From: an uncultured Dechloromonas sp.
GTDB lineage: Bacteria; Pseudomonadota; Gammaproteobacteria; Burkholderiales; Rhodocyclaceae
Assembly: GCF_945957265.1 (NCBI RefSeq)
Contig: NZ_CAMFKO010000009.1
Coordinates: 1 to 64,000 of the forward strand
Direction of reading: 5' to 3'
Length of the DNA stretch: 64,000 nt
In this document: positions 41,302 to 50,228 of the stretch, in pieces
Numbering within the stretch: position 1 is the first letter of the stretch
Layout: the number at the start of each line of letters is the position of its first letter
The notes under the pieces: generated by a model
Database searches by the model: none
Told to the model about the DNA's origin: nothing
What the model saw: only the letters and a program-made list of their open reading frames with translations
Program-made: the position numbers and the translations under genes

Positions 41302-43293
41302 ATGCAGTATTTCATCACCGGGGCAAGCGGTTTCATCGGCCGGCGTCTGGTCGCCAGACTGCTCGAGCGTGACGGCAGCACGATCTTTTTCCTGGCCCGC
41401 GAAAGCGAGCGCGAGCGGCTGGACGAACTCTACGATTTCTGGGGTTGCGACGATGCCCGGGTGAAGCCGGTGTTCGGCGACCTGACCGAAGACCTGCTCG
41501 GCGTGTCGGCGGCCGAGCGCAAGAAACTGGGCAAAAAGACCACGCACTTTTTCCATCTGGCCGCGATCTACGACCTGTCAGCCGATGCCGACAGCCAGTT
41601 GCGCGTCAATGTCGACGGCACGCGCAATACCGTCCGCTTCGCCGAAGCCATCGGCGCCAAGCATTTTCACCTGTTCAGCTCGATCGCCTCGGCCGGCCTG
41701 TTCGAAGGCCTGTTCCGCGAGGACATGTTCGACGAGGCGGAAGGGCTGGAGCATCCGTATTTCCGGACCAAGCACGATTCGGAGGGCATCGTTCGCCGCG
41801 AATGCAGCATCCCGTGGCGCATCTACCGGCCGGCCATCGTCGTCGGCGATTCGCGCAGCGGCGAGATGGACAAGATCGACGGTCCCTATTACTTCTTCAA
41901 GCTGATCCAGAAGATGCGCAAGATGCTGCCGGCGTGGATGCCGACCGTCGGCATCGAGGGCGGGCGCATCAACGTCGTGCCGGTGGATTTCGTCGTCAAT
42001 GCCGTCGACCATATCGCGCACCTCAAGGGCGAGGACGGCAAGTGCTTCCATCTGGTCGACCCGCTGCCGATGCGCGTCGGCGACCTACTCAACACCTTTG
42101 CCCGGGCCGCGCATGCGCCGGAAATGACGATGCGCATCAATGCCGCGCTGTTCGGCTTCATTCCGCGCCACATGCGCAAGGCCCTGCTGGCGCTGACGCC
42201 GGTGCGCCGCATCCGGCACGCGGTGATGAAGGATCTCGGGCTGCCCGACGACATGTTCCAGTTCGTCAATTACCCGACCCGCTTCGATTGCCGGGAAACG
42301 ACGCGCGTCCTCAAGGGAACGGGCATCGCGGTGCCGCCGCTGGACAGCTACGCCTGGCGGCTGTGGGATTACTGGGAACGCCATCTCGATCCCGATCTGT
42401 TCATCGACCGCAGCCTGCGCGGACAGGTCGGCGGCAAGGTGGTGCTGGTCACCGGGGCATCGTCGGGGATCGGCAAGGCGCTGGCGCGCAAACTGGCGGA
42501 AGCCGGGGCCGTCGTCGTCACCATCGCACGCGACAAGGAGCAGCTCGACGAGGTCGTCGCCGAGTTCGCCGCCGCCGGCCTCACCCTGCATGCCTATGTC
42601 GCCGACCTGGCCGACATGGCCGAGGCGGAAGCGGCGACGGCCAGGGTGCTGGAAATCCACGGTGCCGTCGAGGTGCTGGTCAACAACGCCGGCCGCTCGA
42701 TCCGCCGGGCGATCGAGAATTCCTACGACCGCTTCCACGATTTCGAGCGCACCATGCAGCTCAACTACTTCGGCGCGCTGCGCGTCAGCATGAGCGTGCT
42801 GCCCAGCATGTCGGCCCGGAAGCGGGGGCACATCATCAACATCTCGTCGATCGGCGTGCTGACCAATGCGCCGCGCTTCTCGGCCTACGTCGCGTCAAAA
42901 TCGGCGCTCGACGCCTGGACGCGCTGCGCCGCCTCGGAGTTCGCCGACCGCGGTGTCAGTTTCACGACCATCAACATGCCGTTGGTCAAGACCCCGATGA
43001 TCGCGCCGACCAAGCTCTACGACCACGTGCCGACGCTGACGCCGGAAGAGGCGGCCGACCTGATCTGCGATGCCATCGTGCACAAGCCGGTGCGCGTCGC
43101 GACGCGCCTGGGGATCACCGGCCAGGTGCTGCACGCGCTCGTGCCGCGCGTCGCGCAGATCATCATGAACACCACCTTCCGCATGTTCCCTGATTCCGGG
43201 GCGGCGCAACACAAGGAGCCCGGGATGCTGCCGTCGATGCCGTCGGCCGACCAGATCGCCTTCCAGCAGTTCATGCGCGGCATCTACTTCTGA
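41302..43293 (+). CDS. Fatty acyl-CoA reductase (alcohol-forming), two Rossmann domains
   Basis: A 663-residue fusion. The N-terminal extended-SDR domain (residues 1-370) has GASGFIGRRL near 7 and the thioester-reductase-like HLAAIYDL and YFRTKHDSE motifs. The C-terminal classical SDR domain (380-663) has GASSGIGKAL near 385, NNAG, and YVASK near 530. Length, domain order and motifs agree closely with the Marinobacter FAR (661 residues) that reduces acyl-CoA through aldehyde to fatty alcohol with NADPH, and with mycobacterial AcrA1. Partnered with WS/DGAT it would supply alcohol for wax ester. A GGGGAGG site precedes the ATG; the stop overlaps the peroxiredoxin start. Confidence 0.9.
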   Translation: MQYFITGASGFIGRRLVARLLERDGSTIFFLARESERERLDELYDFWGCDDARVKPVFGDLTEDLLGVSAAERKKLGKKTTHFFHLAAIYDLSADADSQLRVNVDGTRNTVRFAEAIGAKHFHLFSSIASAGLFEGLFREDMFDEAEGLEHPYFRTKHDSEGIVRRECSIPWRIYRPAIVVGDSRSGEMDKIDGPYYFFKLIQKMRKMLPAWMPTVGIEGGRINVVPVDFVVNAVDHIAHLKGEDGKCFHLVDPLPMRVGDLLNTFARAAHAPEMTMRINAALFGFIPRHMRKALLALTPVRRIRHAVMKDLGLPDDMFQFVNYPTRFDCRETTRVLKGTGIAVPPLDSYAWRLWDYWERHLDPDLFIDRSLRGQVGGKVVLVTGASSGIGKALARKLAEAGAVVVTIARDKEQLDEVVAEFAAAGLTLHAYVADLADMAEAEAATARVLEIHGAVEVLVNNAGRSIRRAIENSYDRFHDFERTMQLNYFGALRVSMSVLPSMSARKRGHIINISSIGVLTNAPRFSAYVASKSALDAWTRCAASEFADRGVSFTTINMPLVKTPMIAPTKLYDHVPTLTPEEAADLICDAIVHKPVRVATRLGITGQVLHALVPRVAQIIMNTTFRMFPDSGAAQHKEPGMLPSMPSADQIAFQQFMRGIYF

Positions 43294-43760
43294 TGGCCAC
43301 GCACCTGCAGGTCGGCGATGCCGCACCCAACTTCAGCGGCACCGTCGCCGACGGCAGCACGGTGTCGCTGGCCGCCTACCGCGGGCGCAAGCTGGTGCTG
43401 TATTTCTACCCGATGGACGACACGCCGGGCTGCACCCGCCAGGCCTGCAGCCTGCGCGACACGCACGCGGCGATCCGCGCCCGGGGGGCGGAGATTCTCG
43501 GCGTGTCGGCCCAGGACGAGGCCTCGCACCGGCGCTTCAGCGCCAGGTACGCCCTCGACTTCCCCCTGCTGGCCGATGCCGGACTGACCGTGGCGAAGGC
43601 CTACGGCGTCGCCGGCAGCGGCATCGGCGGCTTGTTGCGGCAGGCGGTCGGGGTCGCCGAGCGGGTGACTTTCGTGATCGACGAGACGGGCAGGATCGCC
43701 GCCATCGTCAGCGATCCGGATTGCCCGGACCACGGCGAGGAAGTGCTGGCGCTGCTCTGA
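43293..43760 (+). CDS. Peroxiredoxin, BCP/PrxQ type
   Basis: A 155-residue thiol peroxidase. The peroxidatic and resolving cysteines occur in PGCTRQACSLRD near residues 45-50 with the five-residue spacing of PrxQ. Upstream is YFYPMDDTPG. It reduces hydroperoxides, including lipid peroxides, using thioredoxin. Its ATG overlaps the acyl-CoA reductase stop by one base (TGATG), so the two are translationally coupled; protection of storage lipid or of the reductase is a reasonable guess. No signal peptide. Confidence 0.92.
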   Translation: MATHLQVGDAAPNFSGTVADGSTVSLAAYRGRKLVLYFYPMDDTPGCTRQACSLRDTHAAIRARGAEILGVSAQDEASHRRFSARYALDFPLLADAGLTVAKAYGVAGSGIGGLLRQAVGVAERVTFVIDETGRIAAIVSDPDCPDHGEEVLALL

Positions 43761-43761
43761 G

Positions 43762-44670
43762 TCAGTACCCGATCGGCAGCGGCGGGCGCGGCAGCGGTTC
43801 GGCGCAGAGCCGAAGCAACAGGTCGGCTGTGCGGCCGGAGAGCAGCAGGGCCAGGTGGCCAATGCCCGCCAGCTCGACATCGCGGGCTTCCGGTAGGCGC
43901 TGGTTGTCCTGCGGCATGACATAGTTGTCGTGCGGGGTGCGGACTGAAACGAAAGGAATCTTGACCGGCTCGGTCCCCAGGTCGTGCAGCCATTGCGAGC
44001 CCGGTTCCATTTCGCGCGCATTCTGGCCGATCGCGATGCGTGCCATCTCGCTGCCTTGGTGCGGCGTGGCCAGCGTTACCAGCCGGTTGACCCGGGCGAC
44101 GCCGTGGCGGGCCAGGTAGGAGCGCGCGACCAGCCCGCCCATGCTGTGTGCGATCAGGGTCAGCTGTTGCACGCCGGCGGCGGCGATCACGGCCTCGACG
44201 CGGGCGTGCAGTTGCGGCACCAGCTTGCCGACGCTGGTGTAAGGCGGCACCAGGCTGACGCTGGCGACGTTGTAGCCGGCCGCTTCGAGGCGGCGGCGAA
44301 TGAACCACCAGACGCCGCGGCTGCAGCCGTAGCCATGGACCAGGAGCACCGTCGGCCGCCCCGGCAGCAGCCGGTCGGCCGGCATCCACAGCCGCTCGAA
44401 GGGGAGGACGACGATGAAATGAACGATGAAGGCGAGGTATTCGCCGAGCAGCATGCCGGCGTAACGCCCGGGCGACAGCTTCGGCGCCGGCGACGGGTAG
44501 GCCCAGGCGAACGCCCAGGTGATGGCGACAATGCCCAGGCGCAGGCCGAGCAGGGCGCCCAGGGCCGGGAGCAGCGCCTCGGCAAGCGGCAAGGCAAAGA
44601 AGTAGCGGGTGAGGTTGACGTAGGTGGCGAATTCGACCACCAGCCAGAACAACAGGGTGAGAGGGACCAT
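43762..44670 (-). CDS. Membrane-anchored alpha/beta hydrolase (lipase-like)
   Basis: A 302-residue protein with two to three N-terminal hydrophobic helices (residues 1-90) followed by an alpha/beta-hydrolase domain. LLVHGYGCSRGVWW near 110 is the oxyanion region, AHSMGGLVARSY near 173-184 carries the nucleophile serine, and a late histidine lies in GIGHLALLL. It resembles triacylglycerol lipase/esterase EstA-type proteins. It is the last gene of the ALDH-GMC operon (5 bases after the GMC gene) and could hydrolyse wax or acylglycerol esters at the membrane. Confidence 0.82.
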   Translation of the reverse strand: MVPLTLLFWLVVEFATYVNLTRYFFALPLAEALLPALGALLGLRLGIVAITWAFAWAYPSPAPKLSPGRYAGMLLGEYLAFIVHFIVVLPFERLWMPADRLLPGRPTVLLVHGYGCSRGVWWFIRRRLEAAGYNVASVSLVPPYTSVGKLVPQLHARVEAVIAAAGVQQLTLIAHSMGGLVARSYLARHGVARVNRLVTLATPHQGSEMARIAIGQNAREMEPGSQWLHDLGTEPVKIPFVSVRTPHDNYVMPQDNQRLPEARDVELAGIGHLALLLSGRTADLLLRLCAEPLPRPPLPIGY

Positions 44671-44675
44671 AGCCG

Positions 44676-46286
44676 TCAGAGAATCGCGGGTTTCGGCCTT
44701 CCCGTCAAGCTGGCGGCGAGCAGGGATGCGTTGCGGGCGACCAGTCCGTAGATGGAGAGTTGCGGATTGGCGCCGATGCTGGTCGGGAACACAGAGCCGT
44801 CGTGGACCGACAGGTTGTCGATATGGAAATGGCGGCCGTTGTCGTCGGTCAGCCCGCGTTCCGGGCTGTCGGCCATGGCGCAGCCGCCCATGACGTGGGC
44901 GCTGACCATGCGGCAGACGAGCGGCGCCAGCGGCAGGGCGGCCAATCCGGCCCTGGCGTCGGCCCAGCTGCTCCAGCCCGGGGCGGTTTCATGAACGGGG
45001 GTGACCCAGCGGGCGCCGGCGGCGAACTGGATTTCGGCCATCGTCGCCAGGGCGCGGCGGACGCCATCCCAGATCGGGTCGTTGAGCGGGTAGTCGAGCA
45101 GCGGCGAGCCGTCGTCGCGCAGGCGAACCCGGCCGCCCCGGCTTTCCGGGTGGAAGCCGTCGCGCAGCAGGGCGAGGGTGGTCTGGCAGCGCTCGAACTG
45201 TTCCATCAGCCGGCGATGGTTTTCTCCCCAGCCCTGCAGGGTCGTCGCGAAGAGGACCGGGTGCAGCGGCGGTACCTCGAGCTTGTAGCCGAGCGGGCCG
45301 TCGATGGGCCGGTGGTCCAGGAAATGATCGGAATAGACCGATTGCGGTGCGCCGGCATGGGCGCGTACCGGCGCGTCGAACAGCGCCGAGGAGATGACGG
45401 TCGGATGCAGGAAGGTGCGCGTCCCGGTCAGGCCGGCCGGGTCGGGCGCCTTGCTGCGCAGGAGCAGGGCCGGCGAATTGATCGCCCCGCCGGCGAGGAC
45501 CACGTGCCGGGCGCGCAGCCTGAGGCGCGCCGCGCCGGGGTGCAGGCCGTCGGCGGCAAGCGCCTGGGCCTCCACGTATTCGACGCGCCGGCCGGCGAAG
45601 ACCAGGCGTTCGGCACGCAGCCGCGAGTAGAGTGTCGCGCCCTTGCTCAGGGCGGCGGGCAGCGTGGTCAGCAGCATCGATTGCTTGGCATTGGTCGGGC
45701 AGCCCATGCCGCAGTAGCCGAGATCCCAGCAGCGCTTGACGTTGCGCCGTATCGGGTGGGTCGGGATGCCCAGCTTGGCCGCGCCGGTGGCCAGCAGGCC
45801 GTTGTTGGCGTTGGGCGCCAGCGGCCAGGTGGCGATGTGCAGGCGCATTTCCATGGCCTGGAACCACGGGGCCAGGGCCTCGACCGTCAGGCTGCGCAAG
45901 CCGTGGGCGCTTTGCCACCAGGCCAGGGTGGCGGGCGGGGTGCGGAAGCTGCTGGTCCAGTTCACCGTGGTCGAGCCGCCGACGCAGCGGCCCTGCAGGA
46001 TGTTGATCGCCTTGTCGGCGGTCTTGCGCGCCGCCGATTCCTGGTAGAGCGCCGGGTAGGCCTCGCTTTCGCGCAGGTGGAAATCGCCGGTGGTGCGCAG
46101 CGGGCCTTCTTCGACGATGACCACGCTCAAGCCGGCGTTGGCCAGGATTTCGGCCGTCACGCCGCCGCCGGCGCCGCTGCCGACGATGACGACATCGGCT
46201 TCGACATCCTGCGTGCCGCCCAGCGTCGAGGCATCGATGTGGCGCCAGCCGGCAGCCAGGCCTTCACGGAAGGGATCGTTCATCAT
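44676..46286 (-). CDS. GMC-family alcohol oxidoreductase (long-chain alcohol oxidase-like)
   Basis: About 536 residues; two adjacent ATGs (46286 and 46283) are possible starts. An FAD-binding motif VVIVGSGAGGGVTAEILA near 30 is followed by the cysteine-rich GYCGMGCPTNAKQS segment, similar to the CGxCxxGCxxGxKQ element of long-chain fatty alcohol oxidases. The C-terminal active-site pair lies in HVMGGCAM and TSIGANPQLSIYG. It would oxidise an alcohol to the aldehyde for the adjacent aldehyde dehydrogenase. The partner upstream is a Tat lipoprotein, suggesting a complex that reports to the envelope. Choline-dehydrogenase-like substrates are an alternative. Confidence 0.85.
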   Translation of the reverse strand: MMNDPFREGLAAGWRHIDASTLGGTQDVEADVVIVGSGAGGGVTAEILANAGLSVVIVEEGPLRTTGDFHLRESEAYPALYQESAARKTADKAINILQGRCVGGSTTVNWTSSFRTPPATLAWWQSAHGLRSLTVEALAPWFQAMEMRLHIATWPLAPNANNGLLATGAAKLGIPTHPIRRNVKRCWDLGYCGMGCPTNAKQSMLLTTLPAALSKGATLYSRLRAERLVFAGRRVEYVEAQALAADGLHPGAARLRLRARHVVLAGGAINSPALLLRSKAPDPAGLTGTRTFLHPTVISSALFDAPVRAHAGAPQSVYSDHFLDHRPIDGPLGYKLEVPPLHPVLFATTLQGWGENHRRLMEQFERCQTTLALLRDGFHPESRGGRVRLRDDGSPLLDYPLNDPIWDGVRRALATMAEIQFAAGARWVTPVHETAPGWSSWADARAGLAALPLAPLVCRMVSAHVMGGCAMADSPERGLTDDNGRHFHIDNLSVHDGSVFPTSIGANPQLSIYGLVARNASLLAASLTGRPKPAIL

Positions 46287-46762
46287 CTCACCTTGGGCGG
46301 GCCGGGGTAGCCGATGGCCGGCCAGTTTTCGGGGGCGGCATACCAGGCGCCGAAAATCAGGTCGTGGAGCGCGGCGTAGCCCGATTTGAGCAGGTCGAAG
46401 CGACTGTGCCGCCAGCTGTCGAGGAAGGCGCCGATCTCGCCGGGCGTGGCCTGCGGCCAGTCCGTCCACAGCCCGGCGGCGAGCGCGCGGGTCGGGGCGA
46501 AGGCGAGCAGGTCGAACAGCTCGCCGATCTCCTTCTGCGCGGGCAGGGCGAGCCCGGCAATCGCCGTTTCGACGGCGGCGACGGTACGGGCGATGCTGGC
46601 AACCTGGTTCTCCTGGCCGAGGGCGCCGGCCAGCATGACCGGAACGATGGCGGCGATCACGGTGCCGCGGCGGCCGTCGGCTGACGGCCGGGTGCAGCCG
46701 GCGACGCCGAGCAGGAGCCCGCCGGCCAGGCCGGTCTGCAGGAACTGGCGGCGGCTGGTCAT
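46283..46762 (-). CDS. Tat-signal lipoprotein accompanying a GMC oxidoreductase
   Basis: A 159-residue protein starting TSRRQFLQTG, a twin-arginine signal, with a lipobox VAGC near residue 22. The rest is helical and resembles the small subunit (gluconate 2-dehydrogenase subunit 3-like) that pairs with GMC flavoproteins: PVMLAGALG, ELFDLLAFAPTRALAAGL and FLDSWRHSRFDLLKSGYAAL. It overlaps the ALDH stop (ATGA) and the GMC start. Probably it anchors or exports the GMC subunit by hitch-hiking on the Tat pathway, since the GMC protein has no signal of its own. Confidence 0.8.
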   Translation of the reverse strand: MTSRRQFLQTGLAGGLLLGVAGCTRPSADGRRGTVIAAIVPVMLAGALGQENQVASIARTVAAVETAIAGLALPAQKEIGELFDLLAFAPTRALAAGLWTDWPQATPGEIGAFLDSWRHSRFDLLKSGYAALHDLIFGAWYAAPENWPAIGYPGPPKVR

Positions 46763-48180
46763 CGCAGCAGGACCTTCAGGAGGCGATCGAAGCGCGCCCC
46801 GTAGGGCGGGTCGAACAGGCGCATCGCGTTGAGGCGCGACTGGTGAAACACCGGTTTCAGTTTCGAGAAGGCATCGAAGCCGGCCCGGCCGTGATAGTGG
46901 CCCATGCCGCTCGGCCCGACGCCACCGAAGGGCAGTTCGTCCTGGGCGATGTGCAGGATGGTGTCGTTGATCGTGATGCCGCCGGCCATCGTTGTGTCGA
47001 GTACGCGCCGGATGCGGGCCCGGTCGCGGTCGAAGAGGTAGAGCGCGAGCGGCCGGTCGTGGCGGTTGATGTAGGCGAGCGCTTCGTCCAGCCTGCGGTA
47101 GGTCAGCACCGGCAGCAAGGGGCCGAAAATCTCTTCCTGCATCACCCGCATGTCGTCCCGCGGGTCGAGGATCAGCGTCGGCGGCAGGCGGCGCCTTTCC
47201 GCGTCGCCGCCGGCGCTGAGCGGGACGATCTCGGCCCCCCGGGCGCGGGCGTCGTCGAGCAGGGCGTTCAGCCGTTTCCAATGGCGCTCGTTGACGATGG
47301 CCGAGTAGTCGGGATTGGCCGCCAGGTCGGGATAGCGGGTGCCGACCAGGTGGCGGGCGGCATCGATGAAGGCCGGCAAGGCAGCGGCGGGCAGCAGCAC
47401 GTAGTCCGGCGCGATGCAGGTCTGGCCGGCATTCAGGCACTTGCCGGCGAGGATGCGGGCGGCGGCGGCAGCGACCGGGTAATCGGGAGCCACCAGCGCC
47501 GGCGACTTGCCGCCGAGTTCGAGCGTCACCGGCGTCAGGTTGGCCGCCGCAGCCTGCATGACCTGGCGGCCGACCGCCGTCGAACCGGTAAACAGCAGGT
47601 GGTCGAAAGGCAAGGCCGCAAATGCGGCGGCCAGCGCCTGATCGCCGCCGACGACGGCGAGTTCGTCGGCGCTGAAATAGCGGCTGACCAGGTCGGCCAC
47701 GGTGGCCGCGGTCGCCGGCGTGAATTCGGACATTTTGAGCAGGGCCCGGTTACCGGCCGCGAAGGCGGCGGTCAGCGGCCCGGCTGCCAGGTAGATCGGA
47801 TAGTTCCACGGGCTGATGATGCCGACGCAACCGAGCGGCTGCGGCCGCAACTCGGCCCGCCCGGGCTGGAACCAGAGCGCTACCGGTCGCCGGCGCGGCG
47901 CCATCCAGCGCTGCAGATGCCGGCGGGCATGGCGGATTCCCTCGAGTGTCGGGAAAAACTCCAGCAGACGGGTCTCATGCCGCGAACGGTGGCCGAAGTC
48001 GGCGGCCACGGCATCGGCGAGCCGGTCGCGATGATCCTGCAGCAGCGCTTCGAGCGCATCGAGGCGGCGCCGGCGCTCGGCCAGGGGAGGCATCATGTCC
48101 CGCCGGCTTGCCGCATGCGTGCGGTCGAAAGCCGCCTGCAGGCCTTCCGGCGTGGCGATCGGGCTGGGGTGGTCGGGCAT
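46759..48180 (-). CDS. Aldehyde dehydrogenase, coniferyl/fatty aldehyde type
   Basis: A 473-residue NAD(P)-dependent dehydrogenase of the short ALDH class that includes coniferyl-aldehyde dehydrogenase CalB and fatty aldehyde dehydrogenases. The catalytic glutamate lies in LELGGKSP near 222 and the cysteine in NAGQTCIAPDY near 255. FTGSTAVG marks the cofactor site. It oxidises an aldehyde to the acid, which FadD could activate. It is first in the four-gene minus-strand operon. The upstream 137-base gap to the divergent FFLEELY gene shows no clear promoter. Confidence 0.9.
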   Translation of the reverse strand: MPDHPSPIATPEGLQAAFDRTHAASRRDMMPPLAERRRRLDALEALLQDHRDRLADAVAADFGHRSRHETRLLEFFPTLEGIRHARRHLQRWMAPRRRPVALWFQPGRAELRPQPLGCVGIISPWNYPIYLAAGPLTAAFAAGNRALLKMSEFTPATAATVADLVSRYFSADELAVVGGDQALAAAFAALPFDHLLFTGSTAVGRQVMQAAAANLTPVTLELGGKSPALVAPDYPVAAAAARILAGKCLNAGQTCIAPDYVLLPAAALPAFIDAARHLVGTRYPDLAANPDYSAIVNERHWKRLNALLDDARARGAEIVPLSAGGDAERRRLPPTLILDPRDDMRVMQEEIFGPLLPVLTYRRLDEALAYINRHDRPLALYLFDRDRARIRRVLDTTMAGGITINDTILHIAQDELPFGGVGPSGMGHYHGRAGFDAFSKLKPVFHQSRLNAMRLFDPPYGARFDRLLKVLLR

Positions 48181-48317
48181 CGGATTTCACCTGCGGGAAA
48201 AGATCGTGACGGATGCAAGGGGCAGGAGGGCTGCCGGTTTCAGTGTAGCCGGCGGGCCCCGGCGCGGTTAGGCAATTGCTTCTAAACCCGGGCGGGCCGC
48301 AGGCGGATAATGGCGCC

Positions 48318-49049
48318 ATGAGCCACCACGATCACGATGCCGCCGATCGTGCGGCCTGTGCCGCCGAATTGGCGCGATTCCTCAACGAAGCCCGCAGCCT
48401 GCGGCGCGCAGCCGCCGCCGATCCGCTCCTCGCCGCGCGCCGGGATCGCCTGCGCGCCTTCCAGTCGGCGCGCCTGGCGCGCACCCATGCCGATCTGCTT
48501 GCCGATGCCGATTCGCGGCAGGCCGCCGCTTTTTTCCTCAGCGATCTGTACGGCCCCAAGGATCTCAGCGAGCGCGACGCCGAGGTCGAGCGCATCCTGC
48601 CGCTGATGAGCTCGATGTTGCCGCTGTCGGGGTTGCGCACGCTGTTGCTGGCGGTCGAGGTCGATGCGCTGTCCGAGCGTCTCGACGCGGCCATGGTTGG
48701 CGCCCTGGGACGCAGGCTCGACGGCGAAGTGGACGAGGCCAGCTACGCGGCGGCGTATCGCCAGGTCGGCGAGCGCCCGGCGCGCCTGGCGCAGATTCGC
48801 CTGATCGGCGAAACCGGCGCCGCACTGGAGGCCCTGGCCCGGAAGCCCCTGCTGCGCGGCCTGTTGAAGATGATGCACGGCCCGGCGCAGATGGCCGGGT
48901 TGGGCGAACTGCACGCCTTTCTCTGCCGCGGTTTCGAGGCGTTTCGCAGCCTGCGCGATGCCGAGGCCTTCGTCGAGGCCGTGGTCAGCCGCGAAGGGGC
49001 GCTGGCGCTGGCCTTGTTCGACGGCGCCGCAACGCTGGGCGCCGGCTGA
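48318..49049 (+). CDS. FFLEELY-family hypothetical protein
   Basis: A 243-residue helical protein. The motif AAAFFLSDLYGPKDLSERD near residue 75 is the FFLEELY-type signature seen in uncharacterised gamma- and betaproteobacterial proteins. No signal peptide or membrane helix. The start at 48318 (MSHHDHDAAD) gives a histidine-rich N-terminus. Function unknown. It is transcribed alone and converges on dnaQ. Confidence 0.7.
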   Translation: MSHHDHDAADRAACAAELARFLNEARSLRRAAAADPLLAARRDRLRAFQSARLARTHADLLADADSRQAAAFFLSDLYGPKDLSERDAEVERILPLMSSMLPLSGLRTLLLAVEVDALSERLDAAMVGALGRRLDGEVDEASYAAAYRQVGERPARLAQIRLIGETGAALEALARKPLLRGLLKMMHGPAQMAGLGELHAFLCRGFEAFRSLRDAEAFVEAVVSREGALALALFDGAATLGAG

Positions 49050-49064
49050 GCGCCGCGTTGCGGT

Positions 49065-49772
49065 TCAGGCCTCGGCCTTGGGCAGCCAGAGGCAGGCGCC
49101 TTTCGATTCCTTGTCAATGGCGGCGAGGACGCGGTCGTGTTCGGCCAGTTCCTCCTCGCTGGCGCGGCGCACGAGCAGCGGCTTGCGCTCGCGAACCTGG
49201 CCGTCGGCGCCGATGTTCGGACGCGGCGCGGCATCGGGCTCGATCATCAGCGTGTTCTGTCCCCGAGTCATGGCCAGGAAGACGTCGGCCAGCAGTTCCG
49301 TGTCGAGCAGCGCGCCGTGCAGGGTACGCGTCGAGTTGTCGATCTCGTAGCGTTCGCACAGGGCGTCCAGGCTGTTGCGCTTGCCCGGATGCAGTTCCTT
49401 GGCCATCCTCAGCGTATCGGTCACGCCATCGCAGATGGTCTCGACCGGAACGCGGTCGAGGCGGCGCAATTCGGCATTGAGGAAGCCGATGTCGAAGGGC
49501 GCGTTGTGGATGACCAGTTCGGCGCCGCTGATGAATTCGAGGAACTCGTCGACGATGTCGGCGAACTTCGGCTTGTCGGCCAGGAACTCCAGCGTGATGC
49601 CGTGCACCGCCTGGGCGCCGGCGTCGATCTCGCGCTCCGGGTTGACGTACTTGTGCAGGTGGCGGCCGGTCAGCCGCCGGTTTTCCATCTCGATGCAGGC
49701 GACTTCGATGATGCGGTGACCCGAGCGCGGGTCGAGGCCGGTGGTTTCGGTATCGAGAACGATCTGGCGCAT
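49065..49772 (-). CDS. dnaQ: DNA polymerase III epsilon subunit (proofreading exonuclease)
   Basis: A 235-residue 3'-5' exonuclease. ExoI motif LDTETTGLDP near residue 6, ExoII HNAPFDIGFLNAE near 90, and ExoIII HGALLDTELLADV near 153 supply the DEDD/H metal ligands. The C-terminal extension with the clamp/alpha-binding tail is present. It follows rnhA in the same direction after a 9-base gap, the conserved rnhA-dnaQ pairing of Proteobacteria. Confidence 0.96.
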   Translation of the reverse strand: MRQIVLDTETTGLDPRSGHRIIEVACIEMENRRLTGRHLHKYVNPEREIDAGAQAVHGITLEFLADKPKFADIVDEFLEFISGAELVIHNAPFDIGFLNAELRRLDRVPVETICDGVTDTLRMAKELHPGKRNSLDALCERYEIDNSTRTLHGALLDTELLADVFLAMTRGQNTLMIEPDAAPRPNIGADGQVRERKPLLVRRASEEELAEHDRVLAAIDKESKGACLWLPKAEA

Positions 49773-49781
49773 GGTGTTTCC

Positions 49782-50228
49782 TTATTTCTTCAAGTCGTCG
49801 ATGCCGCGATTGGCCAGGGCATCGGCACGCTCGTTTTCCGGGTGGCCGGAATGGCCCTTGACCCAGATCCATTCCAGTTTGTGCTGGCGGACGAGGGCGT
49901 CGAGGGTCTGCCACAGGTCGGCATTCTTGACCGGCTTCTTGTCCGAGGTCTTCCAGCCGTTGCGTTTCCAACCGTGTATCCACTCGCTGATGCCTTTCAG
50001 CACGTATTGCGAGTCGGTATAGACCTTGCCGACGACCGGTCGTTTCAGCGCTTCCAGCCCGCGAATCACGGCAGTCAGCTCCATCCGGTTGTTGGTGGTT
50101 TCCTTCTCGCCGCCCCACAACTCCTTTTCATGCGGTCCGGAGCGCAGGATGGCGCCCCAGCCGCCGGGGCCGGGATTGCCCTTGCAGGCGCCGTCGGTAA
50201 AAATTTCTATGCTGTCTTCAGTGGCCAT
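49782..50228 (-). CDS. rnhA: Ribonuclease HI
   Basis: A 148-residue enzyme that cleaves RNA in RNA-DNA hybrids. The catalytic carboxylates are visible in [14 protein letters not shown] (Asp near 10), NNRMELTAV (Glu near 48), TDSQYVLKG (Asp near 70) and the [11 protein letters not shown]-terminal site. It overlaps the end of the methyltransferase gene by 11 bases and lies directly before dnaQ. Confidence 0.97.
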   Translation of the reverse strand: MATEDSIEIFTDGACKGNPGPGGWGAILRSGPHEKELWGGEKETTNNRMELTAVIRGLEALKRPVVGKVYTDSQYVLKGISEWIHGWKRNGWKTSDKKPVKNADLWQTLDALVRQHKLEWIWVKGHSGHPENERADALANRGIDDLKK

